From Calliopum simillimum (Eukaryota; Arthropoda; Insecta; Diptera; Lauxaniidae), in the NCBI GenBank assembly GCA_951812925.1, contig OX638370.1, positions 114,590,897 to 114,654,896 of the forward strand: a DNA stretch of 64,000 nt, read 5' to 3'. Below, in pieces: positions 47,331 through 60,459 of this stretch. The notes beneath the pieces were generated by a model. The model searched no databases. It worked only from the letters and a program-made list of their open reading frames with translations, and was not told the origin of the DNA. The translations under genes were made by a program, and so were the position numbers. The first letter of the stretch is position 1. Each line of letters starts with the position of its first letter.

Positions 47331-49439
47331 CCGAGTGTTATCTAGAATACATTTTTGACCAACGCACATCAATTGTTCAAAGAAAATGTTTTATGAAAAT
47401 GGGCCTAGATCATTAACTTTTTTGACCCAAAATAGTCTACAGTGTTGCTAAAAGTCTACATTTAACCTTACTTTATCTACTGAAAGCAAATATTTTCCTT
47501 TACCAAAAAAATAATAAAATCTTACACACTTGAGACGAAATCATGCACTTTAGGCGCTTGTTTTGAGCTTAAATAATTTCATTTACTCTCCAGGTTTCCT
47601 ACAACTTTTTAAAGCCATCGGATAAATCTCTATTTGTGCTAGAAGAAAAGTCAACAGTTCTTCAAATTGAATGCAACTTCAAGATTCCTTCCTTATGGCC
47701 CTTAATTAATGCTAGACATGCACACATTTGTGCTATTTCCGACAATATATATAATTTAAATTAAAAATCCTTTGCTTTTTTTTTTGTCCTCCGACAAAAG
47801 AAGTCAAGAATGTGCAGTCGACAATTGTGCAGCAGTCAAAACAGGCTTCCTTCAATAGGATTTCCGGCACTTAGCTGCGTTAATATTTCTTCGCCAAACA
47901 ATTGCTTGTGCGATGCAAGAATGCGCAAGGATAATAAAAAGAAAAAAATGCATATAAAAGTATTTTTGTATTTTTGTGTGCATATAAAGCAAGGCATTAT
48001 AGCGAAAAAGAAAAAAGAAGAGAAAGATAAAGGATTCAACAGCAATTGCACAAAACAAAACGTTACGAGTGGTAATTGTTAAAGAACTATGCTCATTAAA
48101 AAAGAAAAAACCAAAAATCAGCAGAAAAAATCATAGCTGGGCAATTTCATGAGAAGCGGACATTCTTTATTTGAGCAAACTATGCAAAAGCTGTGTACAG
48201 CATGCAATGTTTAAGTGTTTTGCTTAGAAATCTTCAGCTTTTGAGGTACTTTAGAAAAAAAAAAAAAATCATGTGGTTAATAGTATTTATCAACGGTTTT
48301 CATAAATATAAGATAAAAATCTTTCTCCAATTCAATAAAAAACTTTGTTTAAGATTATTTTACTCAGCAAATAAAGTAGCACTGTACCCATTCAGCGCTT
48401 ACTGTATAACAATTCTCTGTAATCATTCGTAGAAATATCCGGCATAACAATTAAAAATGAAAATGAATTAAAATATAATGAAAAACCCAAACTAAAACAC
48501 CAACCAATCTCTAAAAAAAACATTTTTTTTTTCTTTCTCAATTCTTCATTGTAAAATGAAAAGCCGGAAAATGCGAAATTAAAATGGTGCAGCAGAATAG
48601 AAAAACCGTTTTGTTAACGAGCAGCAGTCAAAGCTAAAGCTAACACTAAAACGCTGAGCAGTAGACAACCAAATTACAAAAAAATATATGAAAGAACATT
48701 TTTTTTTTTTTTTTTTTCGAAAAAGACTTTTAAAATAATACTCTGGCAAAATAAAAAGGAAAACGCGTAAATTGTTGCACACGACGTAACGCCATAATTA
48801 AATGTTTTGCGTTCTTTCATTCCGAGCGATGAAAATTTTTTTTACTATTTTGTTCATGCCGCAACCGCTAATAAAAGTTATTTTGTTATAAAAAAGAAAT
48901 AATTAAAGAAATTTTAAATTTTTTCTTAACAAAAAAAAAAGCATATACTATGGCTAATTTAAGCATTTTTCATAGCAAACGCTAATGAGACTTAAATAAC
49001 TTTAGATTCCGCAATAAAATTCAGCATTTGAGATATCCCACGTTGGGCGCTCATTATGGAATGTAAAAATATAAAATTGTCGGGCATCTGCTCTTCATAC
49101 TTTCTTTTTTTATTCTGATAAAATTATTTTAAATTTCAATAAAGATTGGCATGGTGATATATAAAAATAAAAATTAAGTTCAATAACAAAATTAAAAAAA
49201 AAATTAAAGTAGATAAAGGTAAGCCCCGAAAAATGTACCAAAACATGCGTTAATTTGTTTACACCTATTTTTGCATTCATTTAATATATGAAGCTATGGA
49301 ACATGATGTCCATAATTTCTGAAACCTGCTTAAAAAATAAATATAAACTTTCAGCCTTGCCAAAGGTTTTTTTTTTTTTTTTGTTTTTTTTTTTTGGAAA
49401 GTTTCGCTTAAACAATGTATTTAAGAAACTAAAATAAAA
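47331..49439. other. No gene seen
   Basis: AT-rich with many poly-A and poly-T runs (48253-48267, 48700-48717). Open frames at 47810-48082 and 48193-48432 are not supported by any motif. Confidence 0.45.
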
Positions 49440-49905
49440 TTTTAGTCTAAGAACGCTTAACTAAATTTTTTTAAGAACCAACACAAATTCTAAACGGTTG
49501 CCACATGGTTGTTCTCGAAAATTTTATTTAAATTTTACTTAAAACTTTTTAAAAATCCAACATAAATTTTAAGGGTTGCTACGTGGTTGCTTTCGAAAAT
49601 TTTTTTTAAATCTAACTGTTTTTGACTAAATTTAAATTTCTGACGACAACCACACTGAAATATGATTTAAGCAAAACTAACAAAAAAAAAAAGAACCGGA
49701 TGGCAACACCGAAAAATTTCGTACAATTTAAAATAAAATTTATTTGAGCTTTTCTGAAACCAAAAATTTAAATTTAATCAAAAAAGTAAGAGTTAAATGA
49801 GATTTTCGAAAGTAACCGGGTGGCAACCATAAAAATCAGAATTCAAAAAAGTTAGAATTAAAGATTTTCGAAAATAGCCAGGTGGCATCCCCAAAAATTT
49901 AAGTC
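49440..49905. repeat. Inverted and direct repeats around GGTTGCCAC / GTGGCAACC
   Basis: Left phrases CGGTTGCCACATGGTTGTTC and GGGTTGCTACGTGGTTGCTT, each followed by TCGAAAATT, face right phrases CCGGATGGCAACACC, GATTTTCGAAAGTAACCGGG, GTGGCAACC and GATTTTCGAAAATAGCCAGG. The arrangement is an imperfect foldback with each arm itself duplicated. Confidence 0.55.
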
Positions 49906-51649
49906 GGAGCGCCGCGAAGTTATGGACAGCCGCTAATCATAAAAAGGAAAGAAATTAGTTCAACAAGTCTAATGCAACAATGAACAACAATGTATCGTAA
50001 GAAAACCGTTCTCCCGAAATTAATTTGATGGGAGATTTTCTATACGGGAGGTTGACAAAATATTCCAAAAAAATTAATATCACAATGAAAATAAAAAATA
50101 TTTCTAAAAAAGTTGAAATTGGTGGAAATTGTTTATTGATTTAATTATATAAAGATAAAATAATATGTTAAGCAGTATAAAAAAACTTACAGGGAGAATG
50201 ACACGATGTTTAAAAAACAGTTAGAATAATAAAAACTAAGCGAAAATAGTCTAAAATGATGGACCGACGCCTATGTATGCCAATTCAATATAAAATATTT
50301 TTGTTCGAAGAGTTAACATAGAAAACAATAACTGAAACTGAAATGCATATAATATTGCATAAGTTTTTTTTTTTTTTTGAAAATAACTTAATATGCAAAG
50401 TGGGTAAATCAATTGCACTAAGAAGTGGTTAGTGACAGCAGGGAGAATGACTTTTTTGCACTAGGGTATTATTCCATTGTAAAATATTTAAAATTATTTT
50501 TCAAGCCATTCGTATAGGAGTGCTTGTTAGGTATCTGTAGGTATTATAAATAGTTAAAATATCAAATTCTAAATTAAAACATGGTTTTGAGCTACGGGAT
50601 GTTAACTGACACATTTTTCGGAAAATCACCAATAAAGAACATTATGGTTTACATAAAAGTAAAGGATGGTGTTTTATAATGAAAAGTGTTCTAGCGGATT
50701 TCGGAACCATGGTAATGATGTTTGTTGCTTTTTCAGTTGCAACAAAATATCTAGTCCACTTCAATAAAAGTTTTATAAAGCGTAATAATAATTTTCGAGA
50801 TTATCTTCCTTTTCTTATTCAATCATAACTTTCAATTCATAGCATCTATCAGATTTTGTTTAATTAAATGCATTACAATATTTTGCAATAATATCAATAC
50901 CAGGAAAAAAATATAAAAATATCATGGGTTATTCAAATGCGAAAAAAATTCATATTTTCATTGAAAATAAAGTATAGCTTGACATATATTACTCAAGTGT
51001 GGTGTTGTCGTTATTGTTGTTGTTATTGTTGTTAAAAACGCTTGGCGGATCCATTGCCAAAGTATTCACTTTCGTAAGGAAATAGAAAATAAACCACAAA
51101 AAAATCAAAATTTATATTTCAATAATACACAATAAGTTTGCACATGTTTCGCTGCATTTTCAATAAAAAAAATTGAAATGCATTCGACAACAAAGTTTGC
51201 TGCATGAAAGTACTTAACATTGCAATACTTTTTTTTTTTTTTTTTTTTTGTTGCATGCTTCAGGCGCTAAAGCAACATTTCTTTAAGTTGCCTTGTTTTT
51301 CTATGTTTTACCGACTTTTTTTTTGGGTTATGCGGCAAGCAATTATGCTGCAAAGCTTGTGATAACACAAATATAAGCACAAATGGCATTTTACTCTTTG
51401 ATTTGCTTTGGTTTTTATTGTGGTTTTTGTTGTTTTGGGGTCAAGTGTGTCATTCCATTAAAACAAAAGGACTAAACAAAACTCCACTACCAAAGCAACA
51501 TTCACGTTGACATTTGCTTTCTCTTTCCTCTGTTTGAAACAAAAGAACGAATTCTGTCATTCTCGCACATGGTAAAAATGTATTTTTTTTCACTTTCATT
51601 TTGCGGTAGTTAGAGTATACCTTTTTCCGAAAGTTTTTGGAAAATATAT
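49906..51649. other. No gene seen
   Basis: AT-rich spacer with poly-T runs (51230-51249). No coding features. Confidence 0.45.
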
Positions 51650-52415
51650 TTAAAAAAACAAGTGTCAAAAAATTTTCAAAAAAAAAGTTTCGAAAAAAAA
51701 ATTTAAAAAAATATGTCGATAAATAGTGTCAAAAAAAGTTTTGAAAAAAGTGTCGAAAAAAATTTTTCAAAACAAATGTCGACATAAAATGTGTCAATAA
51801 AAAGTTTCGAAAAAAAAAAGTTTTAAAAAAATGATTCGGAAAAATGTGTCGATAAAAAGTGTCAACAAAAAATTTAAAAAAAAATGTGCAAAAAAATGAG
51901 TTGATAAAAAAAGTCGAAAAAAAGTTTTGTAAAAAGTGTCCAAAAAGTTTTGAAAAAATAAGTCGATAAAATGTGTCAAAAAAAATTTCAGAAAAAGTGT
52001 CGAAAAAAGTTTAGAAAAAAAAGTTTCGAAAAAAAGTTTTGAAAAAAAGTGTGGTAAAAAAGTTTTGAAAAAAGAGTCAAAAAAAGTTTTGAAAAAAGTG
52101 TCGAAAAAATGTGTCGATAAGTGTCAACAAAAAGTTAAAAAATAAATAGTTTCAAAAAAGTTTCGAAAAAGTTTTGAAAAAAAGTGTCAAAAAAATGTCA
52201 CGATAAAAAGTGTCGTAAAAAGTTTTCAAAAAAAGTGTCGAAAAAAAATTTAAAAAAATTGTTTCGAAAAAAAATTTTGAAAAAAAGAGTCGAAAAAAAT
52301 GGGTCGATAAAAAGTGTCGAGAAAAATTTAAAAAAAAAGAATCGACAAAATAATTTGAAAAAAATTTTACGATAAGAAAGTTTTGAAAAAAAGAGTCGAG
52401 AGAAATGTGTCGCCA
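51650..52415. repeat. Strongly strand-biased degenerate array (GTGTCGAAAAAAAGTTTTG type)
   Basis: About 770 bases composed of variants of GTGTCGATAAAAAGTGTC and AAAAAAGTTTTGAAAAAA at irregular spacing. The plus strand is almost free of C outside TCG/TCA and is very A-rich, so the opposite strand yields long Phe/Lys-only open frames (52184-52416) that are not genes. Confidence 0.8.
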
Positions 52416-53339
52416 AAAAAATGTTGCGATCGTGAAATTTTCAACTTAAAGCGCCTAATAAAAGTTTCACTTCGAAAATGTCAATTGCCTAGAATTTGAG
52501 ATACACCCATTTTTTTGTTCATACTTGATTTAAGTTTCTTTTTTAATAGTCTTATCCCCTCTTGCAATTTTTCTTTTGCAGTCAATGAAAACATCAAACG
52601 CACACTGAATGCATAAACTTTGACATGCACAGTAAAAATGTCAACAGAAATTGACAATAAAAGCAAAAAATACATAAACAAAAGAGATAACGAAAAAAAA
52701 AAAATACTGTGGTGTACATCATTTTTTATTTTTTGAAAAATAACGTCGCATTCGAAACAATGCAACGCCTTTCATTACAGATATGCGACGAATTCATAAA
52801 CAAAAAAAATAAAAAAATGCTGCATGTTTTTAGGTCATGAGACATTGACAGCAGCAGCATCTAGGTACTAAATAAAAAGCAAATAGAGAAAAAGCAGTTG
52901 AACCGCATTACACCACACTCCCCACTTTATTTATTTTCAAAAATTTAGTTCAACTTTCAACTGCGTTCAAGGACTTTTCAAATGATTGCGTTTAATGACA
53001 AACTTTTTCATATGATAGCTCGCTTTAATTCAACTTATGTGTCATTAGTATGTAAAATGCAGCATAAATTTGTAAATTTTACGTTCCTACTATATACAGG
53101 CTTCCAAAAACTTTTCTTTAGAAACTATAAAAACCATTTTTATAAAAATCTTGTTGTTTGAATCCTACGACAAAACGTTTTAACCCGTTTAGGCCGAAGC
53201 CTAGAACGTTGTATATGTCGAAAAATGGATTTCGGTTTCGATTTTCTCGTGTTTAAAATAAGAAAAAAGAAGTTGGTTTGGAAAAGTCGAAAAGTCCCGT
53301 ATAGCCAAAAAATGTGGGGCATTTACTTAATATGATTTT
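52416..53339. other. No gene seen
   Basis: AT-rich spacer. The minus-strand open frame at 52481-52765 is low-complexity and unsupported. Confidence 0.45.
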
Positions 53340-54020
53340 CGTGCATTTTGCAAGTTTTCGAATTTCAACATTTGTTGAGTTTTACATATAAAATTTTGCT
53401 ACTTTTGGCATTTTGGATATATAAATAAAGTGCTTTGAGGTTAAATAGCTTAAAATTCTGTTTTAAAGCGATTTTGTTATTATAATGAGGAAAATTTATA
53501 TAATGCGGTTAAGAAGACATTTGTTGTGTATATTAATATATACTAGGACTACCAACATTTGTAGAGTTTCTAGAGTTTCACAAATATAATTTTGATAATT
53601 GATGCAATTTAGAATCGTAGATAGTACGTTTTGAGTTTAAATAGATTTAAGTTTTGCTTAAGAGCAATTCTGTTATTATTGTTAAGAACAATTTCCGACA
53701 TTTGTAAGGTTTCAGCTACATAATTTTGCTAATTGATGCATAAATAGTGTGCTTTGAGTTTAAATAGCTTTAAATTTTGTTTAACAGCGATTCTGTTATT
53801 ATTGTTATTGTTATTTCATATAAGGCTGTTATAAAGGTATTTAAGTAGTTCCATACTTGAATCATAACAGGTATTTATTTTATACCTTCGCAGTTTTTAT
53901 GTGGTTTTAGTGAATTTTTCATGAAATCAATTTGCGACATTTGTAGAGTTTCAGATATAATTTTGCTAACTGATGCATTTTTGATACTTAAATAGTGTGC
54001 ATTGAGCTGAGAAAGATTTT
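53340..54020. repeat. Diverged tandem array, four units of about 150-240 bases
   Basis: Units start near 53365, 53550, 53696 and 53935 with GACATTTGTAGAGTTTCA variants, followed by ATAATTTTGCTAATTGATGC, TGCTTTGAGTTTAAATAGCT, and (except the last) GCGATTCTGTTATTATTGTT. Confidence 0.7.
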
Positions 54021-56574
54021 AAATTCATTTAACCCTTATGTGAGTGGCAACGTACCTCGGCACCTATTTTATTCTAACTCTAATTTTTTTCTGGATTAAA
54101 TCGCACATATATTTGCAATAATTTGTTGCATGAGATTTTTTTCATCCATTGACTTTGAGCTTCAATAATTTTTGAAATCCTTTAGCAATTAAAAAACATT
54201 CATTTTATAGCCTTCGTGTGTGTGTACTCGTATTTTTTAAATATTTAGCAATATGCCGTAATTCCAAAGGATTTCTTTAAATTGAATTTTCTGTGAAATG
54301 CAAATAAAATGTATGAAGCATTTTACATGCCCTCAAACCACTTTTGACAGCACTTTGATGGCAAACAAAATGCGCACACACACAAGCAAATAGCCTCAAT
54401 CGAAATTTCAGTCAGTTACTGCAAAACAGTAAAAGCATCAGCAACAGTTGCTGCCGCAATGCATGTGGTGATGTGTAACAAACCCTTCAGAATTAATGGC
54501 ATACGAAATGCATGTAAATTTCCAGTTGATGATAATTCCACGATTCGTAGCTGCAGTCAAAATGCAACAAAGATCAACATCGGCATTGCCATTAGCGTTG
54601 CATTGAATGTTGTTGTCGGGCCAAGGTCAAGTAATGCTCTTACTGGTGATTGGTATTTTTTTTTACTGGTCAAAAACGAAATACTATGCTTAAATGCTTT
54701 AAAAGCTTTAGTTTTTACTGTAATGGCTGATATGCGTTGGTAGACTGCATGCAACAATTTTATATTTTAATTGAAAAAGAGGAAAATCAATAAAATTTGT
54801 GTTGTTTTTATCGTTTTAAAGATTAAAACAAATGTATTCAAAGGATTATAGCTTATCGCTTTATAAGTCCTTCATAAATTGATTAATTTTCGTTTTTTAA
54901 TAAATGAAGTTCTTTCGTATAAGCACAAATAATCAGTACTCAAATGACAGCTATTTTTTTAATTTTATATACTTCCGCAAAAACAATATCAATATCAATA
55001 TCACCAAATGATATGCGAATACTGGAAAACTATTTAATTAAAAATCTGTTTAATTTTACTTTATTTAAGATATATTAGGTTAAATATGTTTTGTTTCTTG
55101 CAAAAAAAATCAATAAATCGCATGCAACTTTCAGAAAGTATCATGCGATTTCAGAAAATATCATGCGATTTTTTATCAAATATCACGCGATTTTTAATAA
55201 AATCTTTTATAAAAATTTTAATTCTTTTGTAATTTATGGGATGCAAAATATTAAAAAAAATGTACCTTAATTTAAAACAATTTTTTGTGAAATAATTTTT
55301 GTTACTTATTGTTACCAAAAAAAAAAACATAAAAATCGCATGCAACTTTCTGAAAACATTATGCGATTTTTTGTTAAATCTCATGCGATTTTTAATAAGA
55401 CCTTGTGCAATTTCCTGCATTATTCATCAGCAATATAGGTTTTTATATATAGTAGATTATAAACGAAGTTAAACTTTATATTAAGATTTTCTACCTTCAG
55501 CTTCTCATTGGAACTCATTTATTTATTTAAGAATTATGATTGATAGTAATTTATCTAAAACAATTCCAGGTTCACACAAAATTATGATAAGCTTATCAGG
55601 ACCAACAACCAAAACATCTAAATTAAAACACATTTTTCCCTTGAGTGGATTCCATTGTTCATTGCAATATCAATTTAAATTTACAATTTTTGAGAAAATG
55701 TATCTCTTCTGTGATTTGCTACAAAGGTTCAATCATAAAAAAAAGTTGGTATCCTTTATCTAACAAATACAAAAATGAAAAGATCAATGTAGCATAGAAA
55801 TAAATAAAAAAAAAAAAATAAACACAAAATAGAGCTCCCGGTGCAAAAATTAAATGGAAAGAAATAAAAATTCCAAAAGAAAGGAAACGTATTTTTACCG
55901 CTAATTGAATGATTTGTAAATGATGGATATAACGGTGCTGCTTCTACAACAAAATGCCAATGGTGCACATGTGCTTGAGGAGTAGATGCTTCAAAGATAA
56001 AAAAGAAAAGCAAAACACAAAAACAGAAGATACAAAAATTGCCATACAATACAAAAGTATATGTTGCTACGTTTTTATGAGTGTAGGCAATGATATACAA
56101 AAGAAATGAAGGGTACACAAATGGTATAAATCAAATTTATAGAAAAAGAAAATGGAATGAATAAAAACACTCAGCAATTTGTAAGGTAGGCAATAAAATC
56201 AACAAAAACAACCACTAATAACAACAACAACAACAAAAACACGGTAACGCCAACTTCAGTAGCATCAGCATCGATATCGAACAACACAAGGCAACTGAAG
56301 CTACACATATCTATACATACATACATAGACAGATATATGGCAATGCCACTTGAACGGTTGTCTGAACCTTGAATGCTTTTAAATTTTTAACACTTCATCA
56401 CTTTGCTTAAATGAGCACGATGTTGCACAGTGGAATTATATTGAGCTAGTTCATAGGTCACCAAATTTTGGCCATTGTAATAAGCAGTTTTTAAAAAAAA
56501 TCCAAAAAGGATTTAGTAAATACTCATATTTAGAAATAGAAAAAAAACTGTAGCGACGCCATCGCCGAATTCCA
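54021..56574. other. No gene seen; short GCATGCAACTTTC / ATGCGATTTTT repeats at 55080-55420
   Basis: AT-rich DNA. Two copies of ATCGCATGCAACTTTCNGAAA (55117 and 55336) are each followed by repeated ATGCGATTTTT phrases. The open frame 54459-54743 is less biased than its surroundings but has no recognisable domain and no splice support. Confidence 0.45.
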
Positions 56575-57660
56575 GTTCAAAAGCATCGAAAAATATTGAA
56601 ATAAATCAAAGAAATCGGTGAAAATCCGATTTATCATATAACATCTAATATATTGATAAAAGTCCAAAAGTATCAAAGGACATCTAAAATATCGGTTAAA
56701 GTCCAAAAGAACCTATCGAAAAACATCAAAAATATCGGTTAAGTTCCAAAAGTATCCAAAAACATCTAAAATATCTGTTAAGGGTCATAAGTATCGAAAA
56801 ATATCCAAAGTATTTATTAGTAAAACCCCATGAGTATCGAAAAAGTCTAAAAGTATCGAAAAACCTCTTAAATACTAGTATCGGAATATATAAAAAATAT
56901 CAGTAAAATTCAAAAAGTATCGAAAAACATCCAAAATATTGTTGAAAGTTCGAAAGTATCGAAAAACATCTAAAATATCGGTAAAAGTCCAAAAGTATCG
57001 AAAAGCATCTGAAATATCGATAAAAGTCCAAAAGTATCGAAAACATCTAAATATCGGTTGAGGTCCAAAAGTATCAAAAAACATCTAAAATATCTGTTAA
57101 GGTCCATCAGTATCAAAAAACCTCTAAAATACATGTAAAAGTCCAAAAAGTATTAAAATATATCAAAAATATCAGTAAAAGTCCAAAAATATCGAGAAAC
57201 ATCCAAAATATCAGCAAAAGTCGGAAAGTATCAAAAACCTCTAAAATACCGGTTAAAGTCCAAAAGTATCAAATAACATCTATTATGGTCCATAAGTATC
57301 AAAATACCTTTAAAATACCGGCAAAAGTCCAAAAGTATTGAAATATATCAAAAATATGAGTAAAAGTCTAAAAGTTTCGAAAAATATCTAAAATACCGGT
57401 AAAAGTCTAAAAGTATCGAAAAAGATCTACATAATATCGGTTAAAGTCCAAAAGTATCAAAAAACATCTAAAATAGATAAAGGTTCATCAGCATCAAAAT
57501 CCCTCTAAAATACCGCCAAAAGTCCAAAAAGTATTAAAATATATCAAAAATATCAGTAAAAGTCCAAAAGTATCGAAAAACATCTAAAACATCAGGAAAA
57601 GAGTAAAAATATCGAAAACATCTAAAAGTAAAGTAAAGGTCCAAAAGTATCGGTTAGGGT
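56575..57660. repeat. Minisatellite, unit about 39 bases, about 27 copies
   Basis: Units approximate AAAGTCCAAAAGTATCGAAA then AACATCTAAAATATCGGT. Copies vary by substitutions and by whole missing parts. Composition is C+A-rich on the plus strand. The minus-strand open frame 56875-57084 (repeated FRYFWTF-like peptide) is a by-product. Confidence 0.9.
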
Positions 57661-57689
57661 TAAGTCAAAAAAAACGCTTGAATGAACGA

Positions 57690-58070
57690 ATTAAGACGTT
57701 AGCCATGGTATACTGTCACGTGCCATAGATCGCATTGCAGTCTGAAATCGAGAGCCTTTCAAAAATCTTAGGAAAGCGAATATTGCGGAAGGACCGGAAC
57801 GTAATAGTTCTATCGAAGTTTCGATCGCGCAGAATAAAAAAATCATGACTAAAATTAGAAGAAGATGTAGCTTATTCAAAGCCCAACAATTTTTTGTCTG
57901 AGCTTAGAAGAAAGAGATCATTCAGAGAAGGATTGAATTGAAACTGAAAGCAAATTGGAAATGAAGAATTTACTTGAAAGATTTTGTCAAGTCAACATAA
58001 AATATTTGAGCTGGAATTAGGATGTTGACATTAAAATCACCACCAACCAAAATAGTTTCAACTGTACACA
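57690..58070 (-). pseudogene. Fragment of a non-LTR retrotransposon endonuclease
   Basis: On the minus strand, 58062-58021 encodes VETILVGGDFNVNI, the GDFN motif of the apurinic-type endonuclease of Jockey/I/CR1-like elements, continuing QIFYVDLTKSF before a stop. Further on (57855-57730, another frame) FSHDFFILRDRNFDRTIT then FRSFRNI matches the domain end, with the catalytic Ser-His/Asp region, and the linker before the reverse transcriptase. Several frameshifts and stops separate the pieces and no reverse transcriptase follows, so it is a dead fragment. Confidence 0.65.
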
Positions 58071-59239
58071 AATTTAATTAGGGAGAAAATTGAGAGACCT
58101 GAAGGAGTAGTATATTGGAGTTCGTAAGCTCTAATTTCAAGTTCTGTACTAAAAAATAATTTAAGTTATTTCTAGCATTTTTCCAAAATTTTGTTCCACT
58201 GTTGTTTTGAAGCGTACCATTGCGCTTGTTATGATGCTGTTGCTGTTCCTGCTGCTGCTGCTGCTGTTGTTGCTATCAGCATAACAACAGCCACCATGCA
58301 ATAGTTGGCGTTGGCATCTGTCAAAAATGTTGTTGTGTATAAAATGTTAAATAAAATATAAAAACAAAAAAGTTAAAACGATGGGTACAAAACGAAAAAT
58401 GAGTTACGTTGAGTTGAGTTTCGAACAAAAATATTTACAATATTAATAAATTACGTTTGAAGGATGCGCGCAAGTAAACAACAGGGGGAGATGAGGTACA
58501 ACAGAAGGAAAAAATGGAAATTGGCTGCTAAAATGAGTTGTTGCTGCTGCTGGTATTGCAGGAAATAAAGTAGCTACAATACAAAGGAATTTTTGCTAAA
58601 GGTAAACACACTGTCGAAAAAGAAAACTTTTCTTCAATTCACATTCAAATGAAAGGAAACGGAAATTGTGCGCGGTAAATGATTTGCTGCCTGTGGCTCT
58701 TTGAGAAGAGATGACGATTGCTTTCGACGGTTTCTTCGAAAAAGGATGAGCAAAATACAACAAATTTATGCTCGTTGAGGCCAATACAAATATTTGTTTA
58801 ATGTCAGCAGTGCCAGTGCAATATAAGCTGGGGAAATCATATTTTACTTTATTTACGAGCATGCCTTCAACTTTTGGTGTAGGTAAGTACATATTACGCG
58901 CTTTTATTTATAAGGGGGTTTTGTTTTTCTTTTGAGCAGGAAAATTAAGACACATTGTGGCTTGAATTTTTTTGGATAGGAAGTTACCTACATGATATAC
59001 AGCTCTTGTAAAATTGCAAATAAACATAAATTTAGGCATTGCGGCTCATTTGATGGCGTCGATTGATATCTGCAAAAACATAAAAAAAATTTCCAAGAAT
59101 ATTGATGTCTTGAGCAGGAAATGTATTGGATCATTAGGCACATTTATCTCATAATATACCTTTTCTACAAAAAGAGGGCATTTTTGCAGTTCGCATCAAA
59201 TGCAGTGCTGAAATTTGATTTTTTCTTTTTCCTAACAAA
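58071..59239. other. No gene seen; short CTG-rich microsatellites
   Basis: GCTGCTGCTGCTGCTGTTGTT near 58250 and TTGCTGCTGCTGGTATTGC near 58540. The minus-strand open frame 58596-58892 has no identifiable domain. Confidence 0.45.
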
Positions 59240-60000
59240 TTGAAAATAGACATTATCTTATAAATTGGTGATTTGTTGTGTGAAAAATCTCATTAATCAC
59301 AAAAATCTTATGAGATTAAAAACTATTGAAAAATAATCAAGTGTTGAAATGCTACAGTTCAAAAAGGAGATAATAAAAAAAAAAAAAAAAAAAACTGATG
59401 AAAAAATTGCAAGCAACAAAAGTATCATGTGATAAAATTTCATTAGATAAAAAAGCTATAAAAGATTGCAGTACCAAATCGCATGACATTATCTTATGAA
59501 TTGGTGGTTTTGTGTTGGTAAAAGTCACATGAATCACAAAAACCACATGAGATAAAAAATTATAAGAAAAATTTTCAAGTTTTGAAAGGCGATAAAAATC
59601 TAGCAGTTCAAACAGACAAAACAAAATTTTAAAAAACTCATGATACAAAAGTCGCATGCAACAAAAATGTTATGCGATAAAAATATCATGAGATAAATGA
59701 TAAGAAACTAAAACAAATTTCAGCTCAAAATCTCACGACAATATTATCCTAAAAATTTGTGATTTTGTATATGAAAAAATTGCTTAACTCACAAAAAAAC
59801 TTATGAGATTAAAACTTTTCGAAAAATATTCAAATGAAAAGCGATAAAAGTAATTAAAAGATTCCAGTACAAAATCTCATGACATTATTTTAAAAATTGG
59901 TCGTTTTGTGTATTAAAAATCATATGAATTACAAAAATCCTATTGGAAAATATTCAAGTGTTGAAATTACTTGTACAAAAATGTGATGACATAAAAATTT
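59240..60000. repeat. Diverged tandem array, four units of about 140-250 bases
   Basis: Units begin near 59250, 59487, 59738 and 59881 with GACATTATCTTATAAATTGG variants, then TGATTTTGTGTATGAAAAA, ATCACAAAAATCTTATGAGA and a CAAGTGTTGAAA segment, ending with AGTACAAAATCTCAT. Similar CATGxxATAAAA phrases occur up to 60140 and at 37915-38225. Confidence 0.7.
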
Positions 60001-60459
60001 CAAGTATATAAAATTTTACAGAAAAAAGTATTTCATATAGCAAATATAACTTCTATTTAAATTTCATGAAATTGAAATCTGATGCTACAAAAAACTCATG
60101 CGACAAAAATCGCATGGCATAAAAAATTTATATAAAAAAAAAAAAATTTTTATTCAAAAATTAGATTAAAAAAATTGTTTGTGTTCTTTTTTATCAGTAA
60201 CGGTTCAAATCAATCAAAATGTTTAAATTTTGCAACATTTTCTTAACGAATTAAAATTTCCACTTTCCTTTGCGATTTTTCTTGAACTCTCAAAAGCTTT
60301 CGATTTGTCAACACAACCCTAAACAAATTACATTTAACACAGCTGCCAGCACCTTAATTTTTAATTCTTTCGTAAAACTTTCAATATAAAAAAAAATATA
60401 AAAAAATAACAGCAACAAGAAATGTTTTCGGTTCTTCAACCACAAAAAAAAGTGTTAGA
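60001..60459. other. No gene seen
   Basis: AT-rich spacer. Confidence 0.45.

Noticed and set aside
53170..53215. TTAACCCGTTTAGGCCGAAGCC as a piggyBac-type end
   Set aside because: No matching inverted end or second TTAA with CCC was found nearby.
54030..54060. TTAACCCTTATGTGAGTGGC as a piggyBac-type end
   Set aside because: No partner end seen; the TTAACCC match alone is too short.
54459..54743. 94-residue plus-strand open frame
   Set aside because: Reasonable composition but no recognisable domain, no promoter and no splice sites; antisense frame is equally open.
56875..57084. Minus-strand open frame with repeated FRYFWTF-like peptide
   Set aside because: By-product of the 39-base minisatellite.
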